Of a DNA stretch of 50,217 bases, positions 16,348-24,899 are shown piece after piece (within the stretch, counting starts at the first letter, position 1; every line of letters starts with the position of its first letter). A program made the translations under genes and the position numbers. Below the pieces are notes generated by a model. It had not been told where the DNA came from and did not search any database. It saw only the letters and a program-made list of their open reading frames with translations. Source of the DNA: an uncultured Lachnospira sp. (GTDB lineage: Bacteria; Bacillota; Clostridia; Lachnospirales; Lachnospiraceae); assembly GCA_944381165.1 (NCBI GenBank), contig CALWKC010000022.1, positions 1-50,217 on the forward strand, read 5' to 3'.

Positions 16348-17529
16348 CTATACCTCAACTGCATTCTCGTTCAAAAAGCTCTGAGTCTTCTCGCAAAGCT
16401 TTTCATATCCAAGTTCAGCATTCATTTCCTGACCATAGGTATCAATTATTTCCTGATAGTCGGTATATCCGTAATAGTCCGCGTACATTGCACCGATTTC
16501 GTTGATTTCGTCCGCTGTGACTTCAATTCCGTTATCAGCTGCAATAATTGTGAGTATCATCTTCTCAAGAAGATAATTCTGAGCCGTCTCTGTAGCATAT
16601 TCTTCATATGCCGCATCATCGGCAAGATTATATACAGACGAGAGATATGACGAAAAATCCGATATTCCCGAAGCCTCATAATATGCCTGATACTGCTCAT
16701 ACTCTGTTTCCATGTTCTGCTTCAAAATAGACTTAAGACTGTCCAGTTCTGCCTGAGGGTATCCGTTCACCGTTACCCCGTCCTTTATTACGCTGTAAAC
16801 AGCGCTGTACTTCTCGCTTTCATAAGTGCTCTTGCCTGCTTCTTCAAGATACTGTCTCGTCTCATTCCTTAAATCTTCAACGGTTGTGCCCTCAATACCC
16901 ATACTCTCGGCGTTCTCGGCAACCCACTCGTCAGTGAGGTCCGGAAGCGTCTTTTTGGTAATTGAGTGAACTGTTACAGTAAATATAACATCCTTTCCTG
17001 CAAGGTCTGAATTGCTGTAATCGCTTGGGAATGTGCAAGGAATATCGTACTCCTGACCGAGAGTAAGTCCTATAAGCCCTTCCTCCAAATCGGTTATTAA
17101 TCTGCCTGAGCCTATCGTATAAGAGGCGTCTGTTGCCGTTCCTCCCGAAAACGCCGTACCGTCAAGCTTTCCGCTGTAATCAAGAGTAACGGTATCGCCG
17201 TCCGCCGTGGTCCCCTCTGTAATCTCTTCTGAAGTTGCATAAGAAGAGAGAATATTGCTTATATAGCTCTCCACGTCATCGTCCGTAACAGTAAGAGAAG
17301 ATTTGTCAACCGTAACCTCTACACCCTTGTATTCAGGAAGCGTGACATATTTTTTATATACTTCTGCGTTTGACGCAATAGTCGCGTTGTACTCCTCAGC
17401 CGTGATTGCTTTATTAGAAGTATCTTCCGATCCTGAGCCTGATGTATTGTCGCCTGAATTTTTTCCGCATCCTGCCAGTGAGGCAACGAGTGCCGCCGCA
17501 AGCATTACACCCATAAATTTCTTTTTCAT
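16348..17529 (-). CDS. Lipoprotein peptidyl-prolyl isomerase, trigger-factor-like
   Basis: A 393-residue exported lipoprotein: basic start, hydrophobic core and lipobox SLAGC with Cys21, followed by a Ser/Gly/Asp linker. Residues about 70-205 hold an FKBP-type domain (DGDTVTLDYSGKLDGTAFSGG and the late VTVHSITKKTLPDL), and the helical remainder resembles the substrate-binding C-terminal arms of trigger factor (DLTDEWVAENAE onward). It lacks the ribosome-binding N-domain of real trigger factor, so it is probably a chaperone and prolyl isomerase on the outer face of the membrane, helping exported proteins fold, in the role PrsA plays elsewhere. GAAAGGGAT lies upstream of the ATG. The gene has its own promoter. 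Confidence 0.88.
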   Translation of the reverse strand: MKKKFMGVMLAAALVASLAGCGKNSGDNTSGSGSEDTSNKAITAEEYNATIASNAEVYKKYVTLPEYKGVEVTVDKSSLTVTDDDVESYISNILSSYATSEEITEGTTADGDTVTLDYSGKLDGTAFSGGTATDASYTIGSGRLITDLEEGLIGLTLGQEYDIPCTFPSDYSNSDLAGKDVIFTVTVHSITKKTLPDLTDEWVAENAESMGIEGTTVEDLRNETRQYLEEAGKSTYESEKYSAVYSVIKDGVTVNGYPQAELDSLKSILKQNMETEYEQYQAYYEASGISDFSSYLSSVYNLADDAAYEEYATETAQNYLLEKMILTIIAADNGIEVTADEINEIGAMYADYYGYTDYQEIIDTYGQEMNAELGYEKLCEKTQSFLNENAVEV

Positions 17530-17602
17530 AAAATAATCCCTTTCAAAACTAAATTTCTGCTGTCGGGCATTGTCAAATATACAAAATATATTTATAATAT
17601 AT

Positions 17603-17631
17603 ATTAGACCACAACCTCAGATTTTTGTCAA
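17603..17631 (-). promoter_or_regulatory. Promoter of the lipoprotein PPIase gene
   Basis: On the minus strand a perfect TTGACA (17626-17631), 17 bases, then TCTAAT (17603-17608), about 75 bases before the start codon. Confidence 0.65.
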
Positions 17632-17673
17632 CATAACTTGTTATAGCACACTTGGAAATAAAATAAAAGGCGT

Positions 17674-17701
17674 TTCACATTTTTTTCATTTTTGATATAA
17701 T
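17674..17701 (+). promoter_or_regulatory. Promoter of the apbE-aguA-aguB-plsC operon
   Basis: TTCACA (17674-17679), 16 bases, then TATAAT (17696-17701). The 134-base leader to apbE has no recognised riboswitch. Confidence 0.55.
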
Positions 17702-17835
17702 AAGCCATACGATTTTTATACTGCAAAAGAAGGCTCGGCAAATAATCCGCAGAACAGAGAGACAGACGCTTTTCCCGGCTTATTATCTGCGCAAATAAAA
17801 CATTCAATAAAGGAAGGACATTAAAAGTAAAGTTA

Positions 17836-18882
17836 ATGAAGATACATGTAAAAAGATTTAAGCGGCACACCGCATTTCTTTTATTAATATGCACGCTTTT
17901 CCCGGCGTTTTCACTCTCCATGACAGGCTGCAGCTCATCGCTGAAAGAGCCTGTGCGTGTCACCGGTTACAAGCTTAATACCTATGTAAATATTGACGCC
18001 TATACCGACGGCGGATACAGCACTGATAAGCTGAATGAAATTTTAAAAGAAGCTCTTGCCCTGTGTGACACCTATGAGAAAATGTTTTCAAGGACCGACT
18101 CCGACAGCACGTTATATAAGCTGAATCACGGCGAAACAGACGTCGTGCCCGAAAGCCTGGGCGAACTTATTTCATACGGCATAGACTACGGCCGTCTGTC
18201 AGGAGGCGCTTTTGACATTACAATCGGGAGTGTTTCCTCGCTGTGGGATTTTACCTCCGATTCACCGGCGGTGCCTGATGCAGATAAAATTGAAGAAGCC
18301 CTCAGGTTTGTAGACTACACCAAAGTAGAACTAAGCCGCAACACTGACGTCACATACACAGTCTCGATGCCGGAAAATACAATAATAGACCTCGGAGCTG
18401 TAGCCAAAGGCTATATTGCCGACAGAATACGAGATTTTCTTTTGGAAAAAGGAATTAATCATGCTATTATTAATCTCGGCGGAAATGTTTTGTGCATAGG
18501 CGCAAAGGACTCCTCCACGCCGTTTTCAGTCGGAATAAAAAGACCTTTCTCAGAGGACGCCTCGCCTCTTGTCACGCTGAATATAGACAACAAATCGGTA
18601 GTTTCCTCCGGCAATTATGAGCGGTATTTTTATCAGGACGACACCCTGTATCATCATATTTTAAATCCAAAAACAGGATATCCGTACAACAACGGACTGA
18701 CCGATGTCACTATTATTTCGGATTTATCCGTCATAGGAGACTGTTTGAGCACTACCTGCTTTGCTCTCGGGCTTGAAGAGGGAATGAAGCTTATTGAAGA
18801 TACCGAGGGAGTCGAGGCAATGTTTGTCGAGACGGACGGAACTATACACTATTCCAGCGGTTTTGAGACATACCTTAAATAA
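17836..18882 (+). CDS. apbE: FAD:protein FMN transferase, lipoprotein
   Basis: ApbE attaches FMN covalently through a phosphoester to Thr or Ser of exported redox proteins such as RnfG, NqrC or extracellular flavoproteins. The 348-residue protein has an uncleaved basic start, a hydrophobic stretch and a lipobox MTGC (Cys32). Family landmarks follow: MFSRTDSDSTLYKLN, DLGAVAKGYIAD, AIINLGGNVLC, VVSSGNYERYF, HHILNPKTGYPYNNG and the metal-binding DCLSTTCFALG. No RNF or NQR genes lie in the window, so its client is elsewhere. The only good purine-rich site (GGAAGGA) is 17 bases upstream of the ATG, which is long; no better start exists. It heads an operon with agmatine genes, 47 bp upstream of aguA, which is not an obvious functional pairing. 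Confidence 0.95.
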   Translation: MKIHVKRFKRHTAFLLLICTLFPAFSLSMTGCSSSLKEPVRVTGYKLNTYVNIDAYTDGGYSTDKLNEILKEALALCDTYEKMFSRTDSDSTLYKLNHGETDVVPESLGELISYGIDYGRLSGGAFDITIGSVSSLWDFTSDSPAVPDADKIEEALRFVDYTKVELSRNTDVTYTVSMPENTIIDLGAVAKGYIADRIRDFLLEKGINHAIINLGGNVLCIGAKDSSTPFSVGIKRPFSEDASPLVTLNIDNKSVVSSGNYERYFYQDDTLYHHILNPKTGYPYNNGLTDVTIISDLSVIGDCLSTTCFALGLEEGMKLIEDTEGVEAMFVETDGTIHYSSGFETYLK

Positions 18883-18929
18883 CAGACAATTTAAGATGCG
18901 CAGAGGTCAGCGCAGAAATGAGGATAATT

Positions 18930-20108
18930 ATGAAAATTCTTCACTCTACCCCTGCCGGGGACAATTTTTATATGCCCGCTGAATTTGAGCCTCACTCAGG
19001 CTGTATTATGATATGGCCGGAACGCTCCGATTCATGGCAGTTTGGAGGATATGCGGCAAGAAAAGCTTTTGTTCAGATTGCCGAGGCAATCGCAAAGTCC
19101 GAAGAGGTGACTGTATGCGCCGGATATTCACAGTACAACAACGCAAGACAGGCTCTTCCCCCGCATATACGCGTTATAGAAATGTCAAGCGACGACGCGT
19201 GGGCGCGTGACGTGGCGCCTACATTTGTAATTAATAAAGACGGAGAGCTGCGCGGAATCAACTGGCAGTTCAACGCATGGGGCGGACTCGTTGACGGTCT
19301 GTATTTTCCGTGGGATAAGGACAATGCGATGGCAAATAAACTGTGTGATTTATACCGCGCAGATGTCTACGATGCGGGAAATTTTGTGCTTGAGGGCGGC
19401 TCTGTTCACGTTGACGGACAGGGTACGGCTCTCGTAACCGAAAACTGTCTGCTCAGCGCAGGGCGCAATCCTTCAATGTCGAAGTCCGAAATAGAAGAAT
19501 ACCTTAAAGCCTACCTGAATGTTTCTAAAGTAATCTGGTTAAAATGCGGAATATACAACGACGAGACAAACGAACATGTCGACAACATATGCGCGTTTGT
19601 CAAGCCCGGACACGTCGTGCTGGCATGGACAGACGACACAGACGACCCTCAGTATGAAATGTCAAAAAGCTGCCATGACATACTCTGCGGTTCAACAGAC
19701 GCAAAAGGGCGCAAAATAACCGTTCACAAGCTTTATCAGCCGAAACCTGTCTGCATAACCGAAAAGGAATGCGAGGGGCTTGACAATATGAATTTTGAGC
19801 CGACACGCATACCCGGAGAGCGGCTTGCCGCATCATATGTAAATTTTTATATCTCCAACGGAGCTGTCGTTATGCCGGGCTTTGCAAAACCTGACGCCGA
19901 TGATGAGTTCAATGCGTCATACCGTAATTCGGATGCAGCAGCCAGACGGACTCTGTCTGAGCTTTTTCCGGACAGAGAGATAATACAGATATACACAAGG
20001 GACATACTTATAGGCGGCGGAAATATACACTGTATAACGCAGCAGATTCCAACTCCCTGTCCGAACAAATCAAATATCCCGTCTGATACAGCGGGAAATC
20101 AATCTTAA
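18930..20108 (+). CDS. aguA: Agmatine deiminase
   Basis: Hydrolyses agmatine to N-carbamoylputrescine and ammonia, the first step of the two-enzyme route to putrescine. The 392-residue protein is of the pentein (guanidino-group modifying) fold. Motifs are MPAEFEPHSGCIMIWPER, DDAWARDVAPTFV, NFVLEGGSVHVDGQGT, NEHVDN with the catalytic His, and the C-terminal IGGGNIHCITQQIP with the nucleophilic cysteine. ATG at 18930 is preferred over 18918 because GAGGAT sits seven bases before it. The tail after the active site is about 20 residues longer than usual and looks disordered. It is 14 bp from aguB. Confidence 0.96.
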   Translation: MKILHSTPAGDNFYMPAEFEPHSGCIMIWPERSDSWQFGGYAARKAFVQIAEAIAKSEEVTVCAGYSQYNNARQALPPHIRVIEMSSDDAWARDVAPTFVINKDGELRGINWQFNAWGGLVDGLYFPWDKDNAMANKLCDLYRADVYDAGNFVLEGGSVHVDGQGTALVTENCLLSAGRNPSMSKSEIEEYLKAYLNVSKVIWLKCGIYNDETNEHVDNICAFVKPGHVVLAWTDDTDDPQYEMSKSCHDILCGSTDAKGRKITVHKLYQPKPVCITEKECEGLDNMNFEPTRIPGERLAASYVNFYISNGAVVMPGFAKPDADDEFNASYRNSDAAARRTLSELFPDREIIQIYTRDILIGGGNIHCITQQIPTPCPNKSNIPSDTAGNQS

Positions 20109-20122
20109 AACGGAGGAAGAAT

Positions 20123-21001
20123 ATGAATAAAGTAAAAATAGCCGCTGTACAGATGTCATGTCTTGGCACGGTGCAGCAGAATATCGAAAAGGCAGATAAT
20201 TTCGTGAGGGAGGCTGCCAAAAACGGAGCCCGGATTATTCTTCTGCCTGAGCTGTTTGAGACAAAATATTTCTGTCAGGAACGAAACTATGACTACTACA
20301 ACCTTGCGGCTGCTCCTGAGGATAACGCGGCAATACGGCATTTCAAAAAGGTCTGCGCCGAATTAAAGGTTGTCATTCCCATAAGTTTTTTTGAGCGAAG
20401 CGGCAATGCCACGTTTAACTCAGTTGCTGTTATAGACGCCGACGGAAGCCTTCTCGGAATATACAGAAAAACACATATCCCCGACGACCACTATTATCAG
20501 GAAAAGTTTTATTTTACACCGGGAGACACCGGCTTTAAGGTATGGGACACAGCCTATGCAAGGCTCGGCGTGGGAATATGCTGGGATCAGTGGTTTCCGG
20601 AAAGTGCTCGGTGTATGGCGCTGCTCGGAGCCGATATTTTAATGTATCCTACAGCCATAGGCTCGGAGCCAATACTTGACTGCGACAGCATGCCTCACTG
20701 GAGACGCGTCATGCAGGGGCATTCTGCCGCCAACATTATGCCGCTTGCCGCCGCCAACAGAATCGGAACAGAGGTTGTAACCGCAGACGAGGCAAACGGA
20801 GGTCAAAATTCCAGCCTGACATTTTACGGCTCATCATTTATCACCGATGAAACAGGAGAAATTTTAGCTGAGATGGGACGAGACGACGAGGGCTTTATCA
20901 CAACAGAGCACAACCTTGACGCAATACGTGATTTGCGCCAGAGCTGGGGACTTTTCAGAGACCGCCGCCCTCAGCACTATACGCCTATCCTCGGGCATTA
21001 A
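20123..21001 (+). CDS. aguB: N-carbamoylputrescine amidase
   Basis: A nitrilase-superfamily amidase that converts N-carbamoylputrescine to putrescine, CO2 and ammonia, completing the agmatine pathway begun by the preceding gene. The 292-residue protein has the complete Glu-Lys-Cys triad: LLPELFETKYFC, YRKTHIPDDHYYQEKF and GVGICWDQWFPE. The latter with PTAIGSEP and HWRRVMQGHSAAN is typical of AguB rather than of beta-ureidopropionase or omega-amidase. A strong GGAGG precedes the ATG. The pathway needs agmatine from arginine decarboxylase or from the gut environment; no decarboxylase is nearby. Confidence 0.96.
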   Translation: MNKVKIAAVQMSCLGTVQQNIEKADNFVREAAKNGARIILLPELFETKYFCQERNYDYYNLAAAPEDNAAIRHFKKVCAELKVVIPISFFERSGNATFNSVAVIDADGSLLGIYRKTHIPDDHYYQEKFYFTPGDTGFKVWDTAYARLGVGICWDQWFPESARCMALLGADILMYPTAIGSEPILDCDSMPHWRRVMQGHSAANIMPLAAANRIGTEVVTADEANGGQNSSLTFYGSSFITDETGEILAEMGRDDEGFITTEHNLDAIRDLRQSWGLFRDRRPQHYTPILGH

Positions 21002-21036
21002 TTATTACAATTTTACAAGAGAAAGGACGCCACATC

Positions 21037-21768
21037 ATGATACGATTAATTTTAATCTGTATTCTTCTTCTTATTATTTTTATATTAAGCATTATTCTGT
21101 TTCCTGTCGAATGGATTATCGGGAAATTTTCGCCCCATGCCCGCGACATAAGTTCGCTTCGCTTTATACAGTTTGTATTCAAAATAATTCTTTTTATATC
21201 GGGTGTAAATACAACCGTTATAGGTTTTGAAAATATACCTGAGGATGAGCCTGTAGTTTTCGTTGGAAATCACCGGGGCTTTTTTGATGTCATTGTCTCT
21301 TACAGCCGTATGCCCGGATTAACCGGCTTTTTTGCCAAAAAGGAGATGAATAAGGTTCCGTTTATCCGCGTATGGATGAGACTTCTGTATTGTCTGTTTC
21401 TTGACCGCTCCAACCCTAAGGAGGGACTTAAGACAATTCTCAAGGGAGTTGAGCAGCTCAAATGCGGAATATCTGTTGTAATTTTTCCCGAGGGTACAAG
21501 AAATAAGGGGGACGGCGTTCAGCCTTTTCACGGCGGAAGTTTTAAATTGGCAGAGAAAAGCAACTGCAAAATCATACCTATGGTACAGAACAATACCGAA
21601 AATGTCTTTGAAGCCCATTTTCCGCTTATCAAACGAACGCATACCATCCTTGAATTCGGCAAGCCTGTGGACGTAGCCTCACTCGACCGCGACGCCCGTA
21701 AAGCGCTTCCTGACACGATTCACGGTATTATTTCCGAGATATACGAAAAGAATAAATCGCTTGTTTAA
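21037..21768 (+). CDS. plsC: 1-acyl-sn-glycerol-3-phosphate acyltransferase
   Basis: Acylates lysophosphatidic acid to phosphatidic acid in phospholipid synthesis. The 243-residue membrane-bound protein begins with an N-terminal helix (LILICILLLIIFILSIILF), then shows the family boxes in order: NHRGFFD (H-x4-D), GFFAKKEMNKVPF and VVIFPEGTRNKGD. It is the last gene of the apbE-agu run, 35 bp after aguB, with AGAAAGGA before the ATG. The link with polyamine genes is probably positional only. The promoter for the next gene starts inside its final codons. Confidence 0.93.
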   Translation: MIRLILICILLLIIFILSIILFPVEWIIGKFSPHARDISSLRFIQFVFKIILFISGVNTTVIGFENIPEDEPVVFVGNHRGFFDVIVSYSRMPGLTGFFAKKEMNKVPFIRVWMRLLYCLFLDRSNPKEGLKTILKGVEQLKCGISVVIFPEGTRNKGDGVQPFHGGSFKLAEKSNCKIIPMVQNNTENVFEAHFPLIKRTHTILEFGKPVDVASLDRDARKALPDTIHGIISEIYEKNKSLV

Positions 21769-21789
21769 AAGTATTTGATATGATACAAT
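21761..21789 (+). promoter_or_regulatory. Promoter overlapping the plsC end
   Basis: TTGTTT (21761-21766), 17 bases, TACAAT (21784-21789), reading toward the small membrane protein and pncB. Confidence 0.5.
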
Positions 21790-21872
21790 AGCTTAGCTGT
21801 TTTACATGTTATACAGACAGTTTATACAGTTAATAAAAGATTTTTAAAATTATCAGGAGGATAAAATTAACT

Positions 21873-22322
21873 ATGCCAGTATGGAGTATTGTATTGTTAA
21901 CAGTAATGTTAGTTCTGGTTATTGCTCTCATCGTACTTATTATTATCGGCAATAAGCTGCGCAGGAAGCAGCAGGCAAATCAGGCTCAGATTGAAGCTGC
22001 AAAACAGGTTATGTCAATACTTGTAATTGACAAAAAGAGAATGAAACTGCGGGACGCGGGACTTCCCAAAATGGTTCTTGATCAGACCCCTAAGTATCTC
22101 AGAGGCTCTAAGATGCCGGTTGTAAAGGCAAAGATTGGTCCTAAGATTATGACTCTTATGGCTGATCCTAAGGTTTTTGAGCAGATACCGGTAAAAGCAG
22201 AAATCAAAGCCGAAGTAAGCGGAATTTATATTATGGGTATAAAATCTGTCCGCGGAGGCAAAATTGTTGTAGAGGAAAAGAAGAAAAAAGGCTTAAAGGG
22301 TTTATTCAGCCGTAAAAAATAA
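21873..22322 (+). CDS. Small single-pass membrane protein, function unknown
   Basis: I do not recognise a characterised family, though proteins of this plan are common in Lachnospiraceae. The 149-residue sequence has one N-terminal membrane helix (residues about 4-27, strongly hydrophobic), a short basic stretch RRKQQ orienting the rest to the cytoplasm, then an alpha-beta domain (about 40-130; MSILVIDKKRMKL, PVVKAKIGPKIMTLMADPKVF, GIYIMGIKSVRGGKIVVEE) and a very basic tail ending LFSRKK. The tail could contact nucleic acid or phospholipid. AGGAGG is 12 bases before the ATG. It lies 57 bp before pncB, so they probably share a transcript. Confidence 0.75.
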   Translation: MPVWSIVLLTVMLVLVIALIVLIIIGNKLRRKQQANQAQIEAAKQVMSILVIDKKRMKLRDAGLPKMVLDQTPKYLRGSKMPVVKAKIGPKIMTLMADPKVFEQIPVKAEIKAEVSGIYIMGIKSVRGGKIVVEEKKKKGLKGLFSRKK

Positions 22323-22379
22323 GCACATAAAGTGCCGCAGAAGCACCTTTGCAGATGCCTCGGCGTGAAAGGAGCAGCT

Positions 22380-23831
22380 ATGCGTAATTTGACATTACTC
22401 ACAGATTTGTACGAACTTACAATGATGCAGGGATATTTTAAGACAGGCAACAACAGAACTGTTATATTTGACGCTTTCCACCGCAATAATCCCTGCGGCG
22501 GCGGCTATGCCATTGCATGCGGTCTTGACCAGGTAATAGAGTACATTAAAAATCTGCATTTTACAGAGGATGATATTTCATATCTTCGCGGACTTGATTT
22601 GTTCGATGATGATTTCCTCGATTATCTTAAGAATTTCCGTTTTACAGGCGATATTTACGCTATACCTGAGGGAACTCTTATTTTTCCGCGCGAGCCCATT
22701 GTGAAAGTAATCGCTCCTGTAATGGAAGCGCAGCTTGTCGAAACGGCAATTTTAAATATCATTAATCATCAGAGCCTTATTGCAACAAAAGCAGCCAGAG
22801 TCTGCTATGCCGCAAAGGGCGACGGAATTATGGAATTTGGCTTGAGGCGCGCTCAGGGACCCGACGCAGGTATCTATGGTGCAAGAGCCGCAGTTATAGC
22901 AGGCTGTATAGGCACCAGCAATGTGCTTGCAGGAAAAATGTTTAATGTTCCTGTAAAGGGAACTCACGCACACAGCTGGATTATGAGTTTTCCTGACGAG
23001 TATACCGCATTTAAGACATATGCGGATCTTTACCCTGACGCGTGTATTCTTCTTGTCGATACATACGACACACTGCGCTCAGGTGTTCCTAATGCGATTC
23101 GTGTTTTTAATGAGATGAGAGAAGCAGGAATTGAACTTAAGGGCTACGGAATACGTCTTGATTCCGGCGATTTGGCATATTTTTCAAAGAAGGCGCGCAA
23201 AATGCTTGATGACGCAGGCTTTAAAGACGCAGTTATCTCTGCCTCAAGCGACCTTGACGAGTATCTGATAGACTCGCTGAAGACGCAGGGAGCCGCCATA
23301 ACCTCATGGGGCGTAGGCACCAACCTCATAACGGCAAAAGATAATCCGGCATTCGGAGGAGTTTACAAGCTTGCCGCTGTAATGGGCGACGACGGAAAGT
23401 TTATTCCAAAAATCAAGCTTTCCGAAAACTCTGAAAAAATCACTAATCCGGGCAACAAGACGGTCTATCGCGTATATGATACGGACGGCATGCTGAAAGC
23501 CGACCTCATAGCCCTCACAGACGAGGTATATGACGAAAACGATCCTCTGCTTCTGTTTGACCCGATCGAAACATGGAAAAAGACGCTGCTTCAGCCGGGT
23601 GAGTACACACTCCGGGAAATTCTTGTACCTGTATTTAAGGACGGCGAGTGTGTATACACAACACCTCCTGTAATGGATATACAGAAATACTGTAAAAAAG
23701 AGCTCTCAACCCTGTGGGATGAATCAAAACGTCTTGTCAATCCTCAGGAGGTCCATGTCGACTTGTCAAAGAAGCTCTACGATATGAAACAGGAACTGCT
23801 CAACAGCTACTCAGTTCCTCATATACACTAA
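22380..23831 (+). CDS. pncB: Nicotinate phosphoribosyltransferase
   Basis: Converts nicotinate plus PRPP to nicotinate mononucleotide with ATP hydrolysis, the salvage entry to NAD. The 483-residue protein has the family's opening LTLLTDLYELTMMQGYF, the FGLRRAQGPDAG substrate segment, KGTHAHSWIMSF, GIRLDSGDL and the WGVGTNL loop. Length and motifs place it with the long Gram-positive form. The ATG at 22380 is chosen because AAAGGAG lies seven bases upstream and the conserved start follows at once; an in-frame ATG at 22332 would add a Cys- and Lys-rich leader inside the spacer. A long hairpin terminator lies just downstream. Confidence 0.96.
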   Translation: MRNLTLLTDLYELTMMQGYFKTGNNRTVIFDAFHRNNPCGGGYAIACGLDQVIEYIKNLHFTEDDISYLRGLDLFDDDFLDYLKNFRFTGDIYAIPEGTLIFPREPIVKVIAPVMEAQLVETAILNIINHQSLIATKAARVCYAAKGDGIMEFGLRRAQGPDAGIYGARAAVIAGCIGTSNVLAGKMFNVPVKGTHAHSWIMSFPDEYTAFKTYADLYPDACILLVDTYDTLRSGVPNAIRVFNEMREAGIELKGYGIRLDSGDLAYFSKKARKMLDDAGFKDAVISASSDLDEYLIDSLKTQGAAITSWGVGTNLITAKDNPAFGGVYKLAAVMGDDGKFIPKIKLSENSEKITNPGNKTVYRVYDTDGMLKADLIALTDEVYDENDPLLLFDPIETWKKTLLQPGEYTLREILVPVFKDGECVYTTPPVMDIQKYCKKELSTLWDESKRLVNPQEVHVDLSKKLYDMKQELLNSYSVPHIH

Positions 23832-23936
23832 AAAAATCTTCCTCAAAACGAATTTTCATACAAAAAATCGGCATTTTATTATTATTTAATAAAACCGATA
23901 AATATGAAGCTTCGCATTTTGAGGAAGATTTTTTTT
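23831..23936. terminator. Large nested inverted repeat, bidirectional terminator
   Basis: AAAAAATCTTCCTCAAAACG (23831-23850) pairs with CGCATTTTGAGGAAGATTTTTT (23913-23934). Within it lie ATCGG/CCGAT and TTTTATTA/TAATAAAA pairs, so the whole 106 bases can fold as a nested hairpin. A or T runs at both ends let it terminate pncB from the left and the XRE gene from the right. Confidence 0.8.
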
Positions 23937-23985
23937 ACTCAAAATCATGCAACTGTTTGTGCCTCTGCAAATCAAGCAGAAATCA

Positions 23986-24750
23986 TCACAAAAACCCTTT
24001 TATAAGCTCCTTAGCCCATAAAAGAAATACGGGAACATTCTCGTCAAGCAGCCCCTTAATATTGGCAATATCCGACGCTGTAAGTTCTCCTGCCTTCTGA
24101 AATAAACTCCCTGCTGCCCTCGTATCGCCTATGGCAATCAAAGCCCTCGCATTATCACCGTATGCAAAATATTTTCCTATTGCCATAGCTCCAACTGAAA
24201 AATCACCCACAGCCAGCGCCCCAACAGACACGACCGCCACGCTTACCGCGCCCAGCGCAATAACTCCGAATGAGACTGCTCCCACTGCCAACAGCCCCAG
24301 CGCTATCGAGCCCAGCGCAAAAATTCCGATACCTAAAACTCCAAAAGACAAAATCCCGAGCGAAAACAGCCCAAACGATATTATCCCTTTTGCTGAAAAT
24401 CCGACGGCAATTATCCCCTTTGCCTTTCGACCATAACCGATATTAATATGCCACAGCGGCAATCCGCAAATACTCTTTTTGCTTTTTCTTTCATACGAGG
24501 TCATTTTTATCAAATTCAGTGTAACTGTTTTTGAAACCGGAACATCTGCTGTCTCTTTATCCTTTAAAAGATAATCCATGGAGCAATTATAGATTTCTCC
24601 CAGTCTCAAAAGCTTTTCTGTTTCAGGATATGCCGAATCGCTCTCCCATTTACTGATTGACTGCCTTGACACGCCGAGAATGCCTGCGAGCTGTTCCTGC
24701 GTGTAATTGTTTTCTCTTCGTAGCTTTGATAGTTTTTCTCCTAATGTCAT
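23986..24750 (-). CDS. XRE-family regulator with a glycine pentad-repeat domain
   Basis: The 254-residue protein has an N-terminal Cro/C1-type helix-turn-helix (residues about 3-60, LAGILGVSRQSISKWES as recognition region) and a basic linker, then seventeen consecutive five-residue units from about residue 112 to 196. Each begins with Gly (one Ala exception) and has pattern G-x-hydrophobic-(A/S)-hydrophobic, for instance GIFAL, GSIAL, GLLAV. A short acidic helical tail ends the protein. The repeat is either a narrow beta-helix or a glycine-zipper membrane domain; hydrophobicity suggests membrane contact, which would make this a membrane-tethered regulator. ATG at 24750 has GGAGGGT five bases upstream; the in-frame ATG at 24762 does not. 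The target is unknown. Confidence 0.85.
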   Translation of the reverse strand: MTLGEKLSKLRRENNYTQEQLAGILGVSRQSISKWESDSAYPETEKLLRLGEIYNCSMDYLLKDKETADVPVSKTVTLNLIKMTSYERKSKKSICGLPLWHINIGYGRKAKGIIAVGFSAKGIISFGLFSLGILSFGVLGIGIFALGSIALGLLAVGAVSFGVIALGAVSVAVVSVGALAVGDFSVGAMAIGKYFAYGDNARALIAIGDTRAAGSLFQKAGELTASDIANIKGLLDENVPVFLLWAKELIKGFL

Positions 24751-24899
24751 AGTACCCTCCATTCCTTCGCCACTGCATTTATCAATTCAGATAATACAGG
24801 TTTAAAGTACAAATGACCACCAGCTTGTGTTTTCTAAATGTAAACTTCAGGTTGCATCGCCATTAAAACCGGATTATAAAGGGCATAATACCGCGTTCA

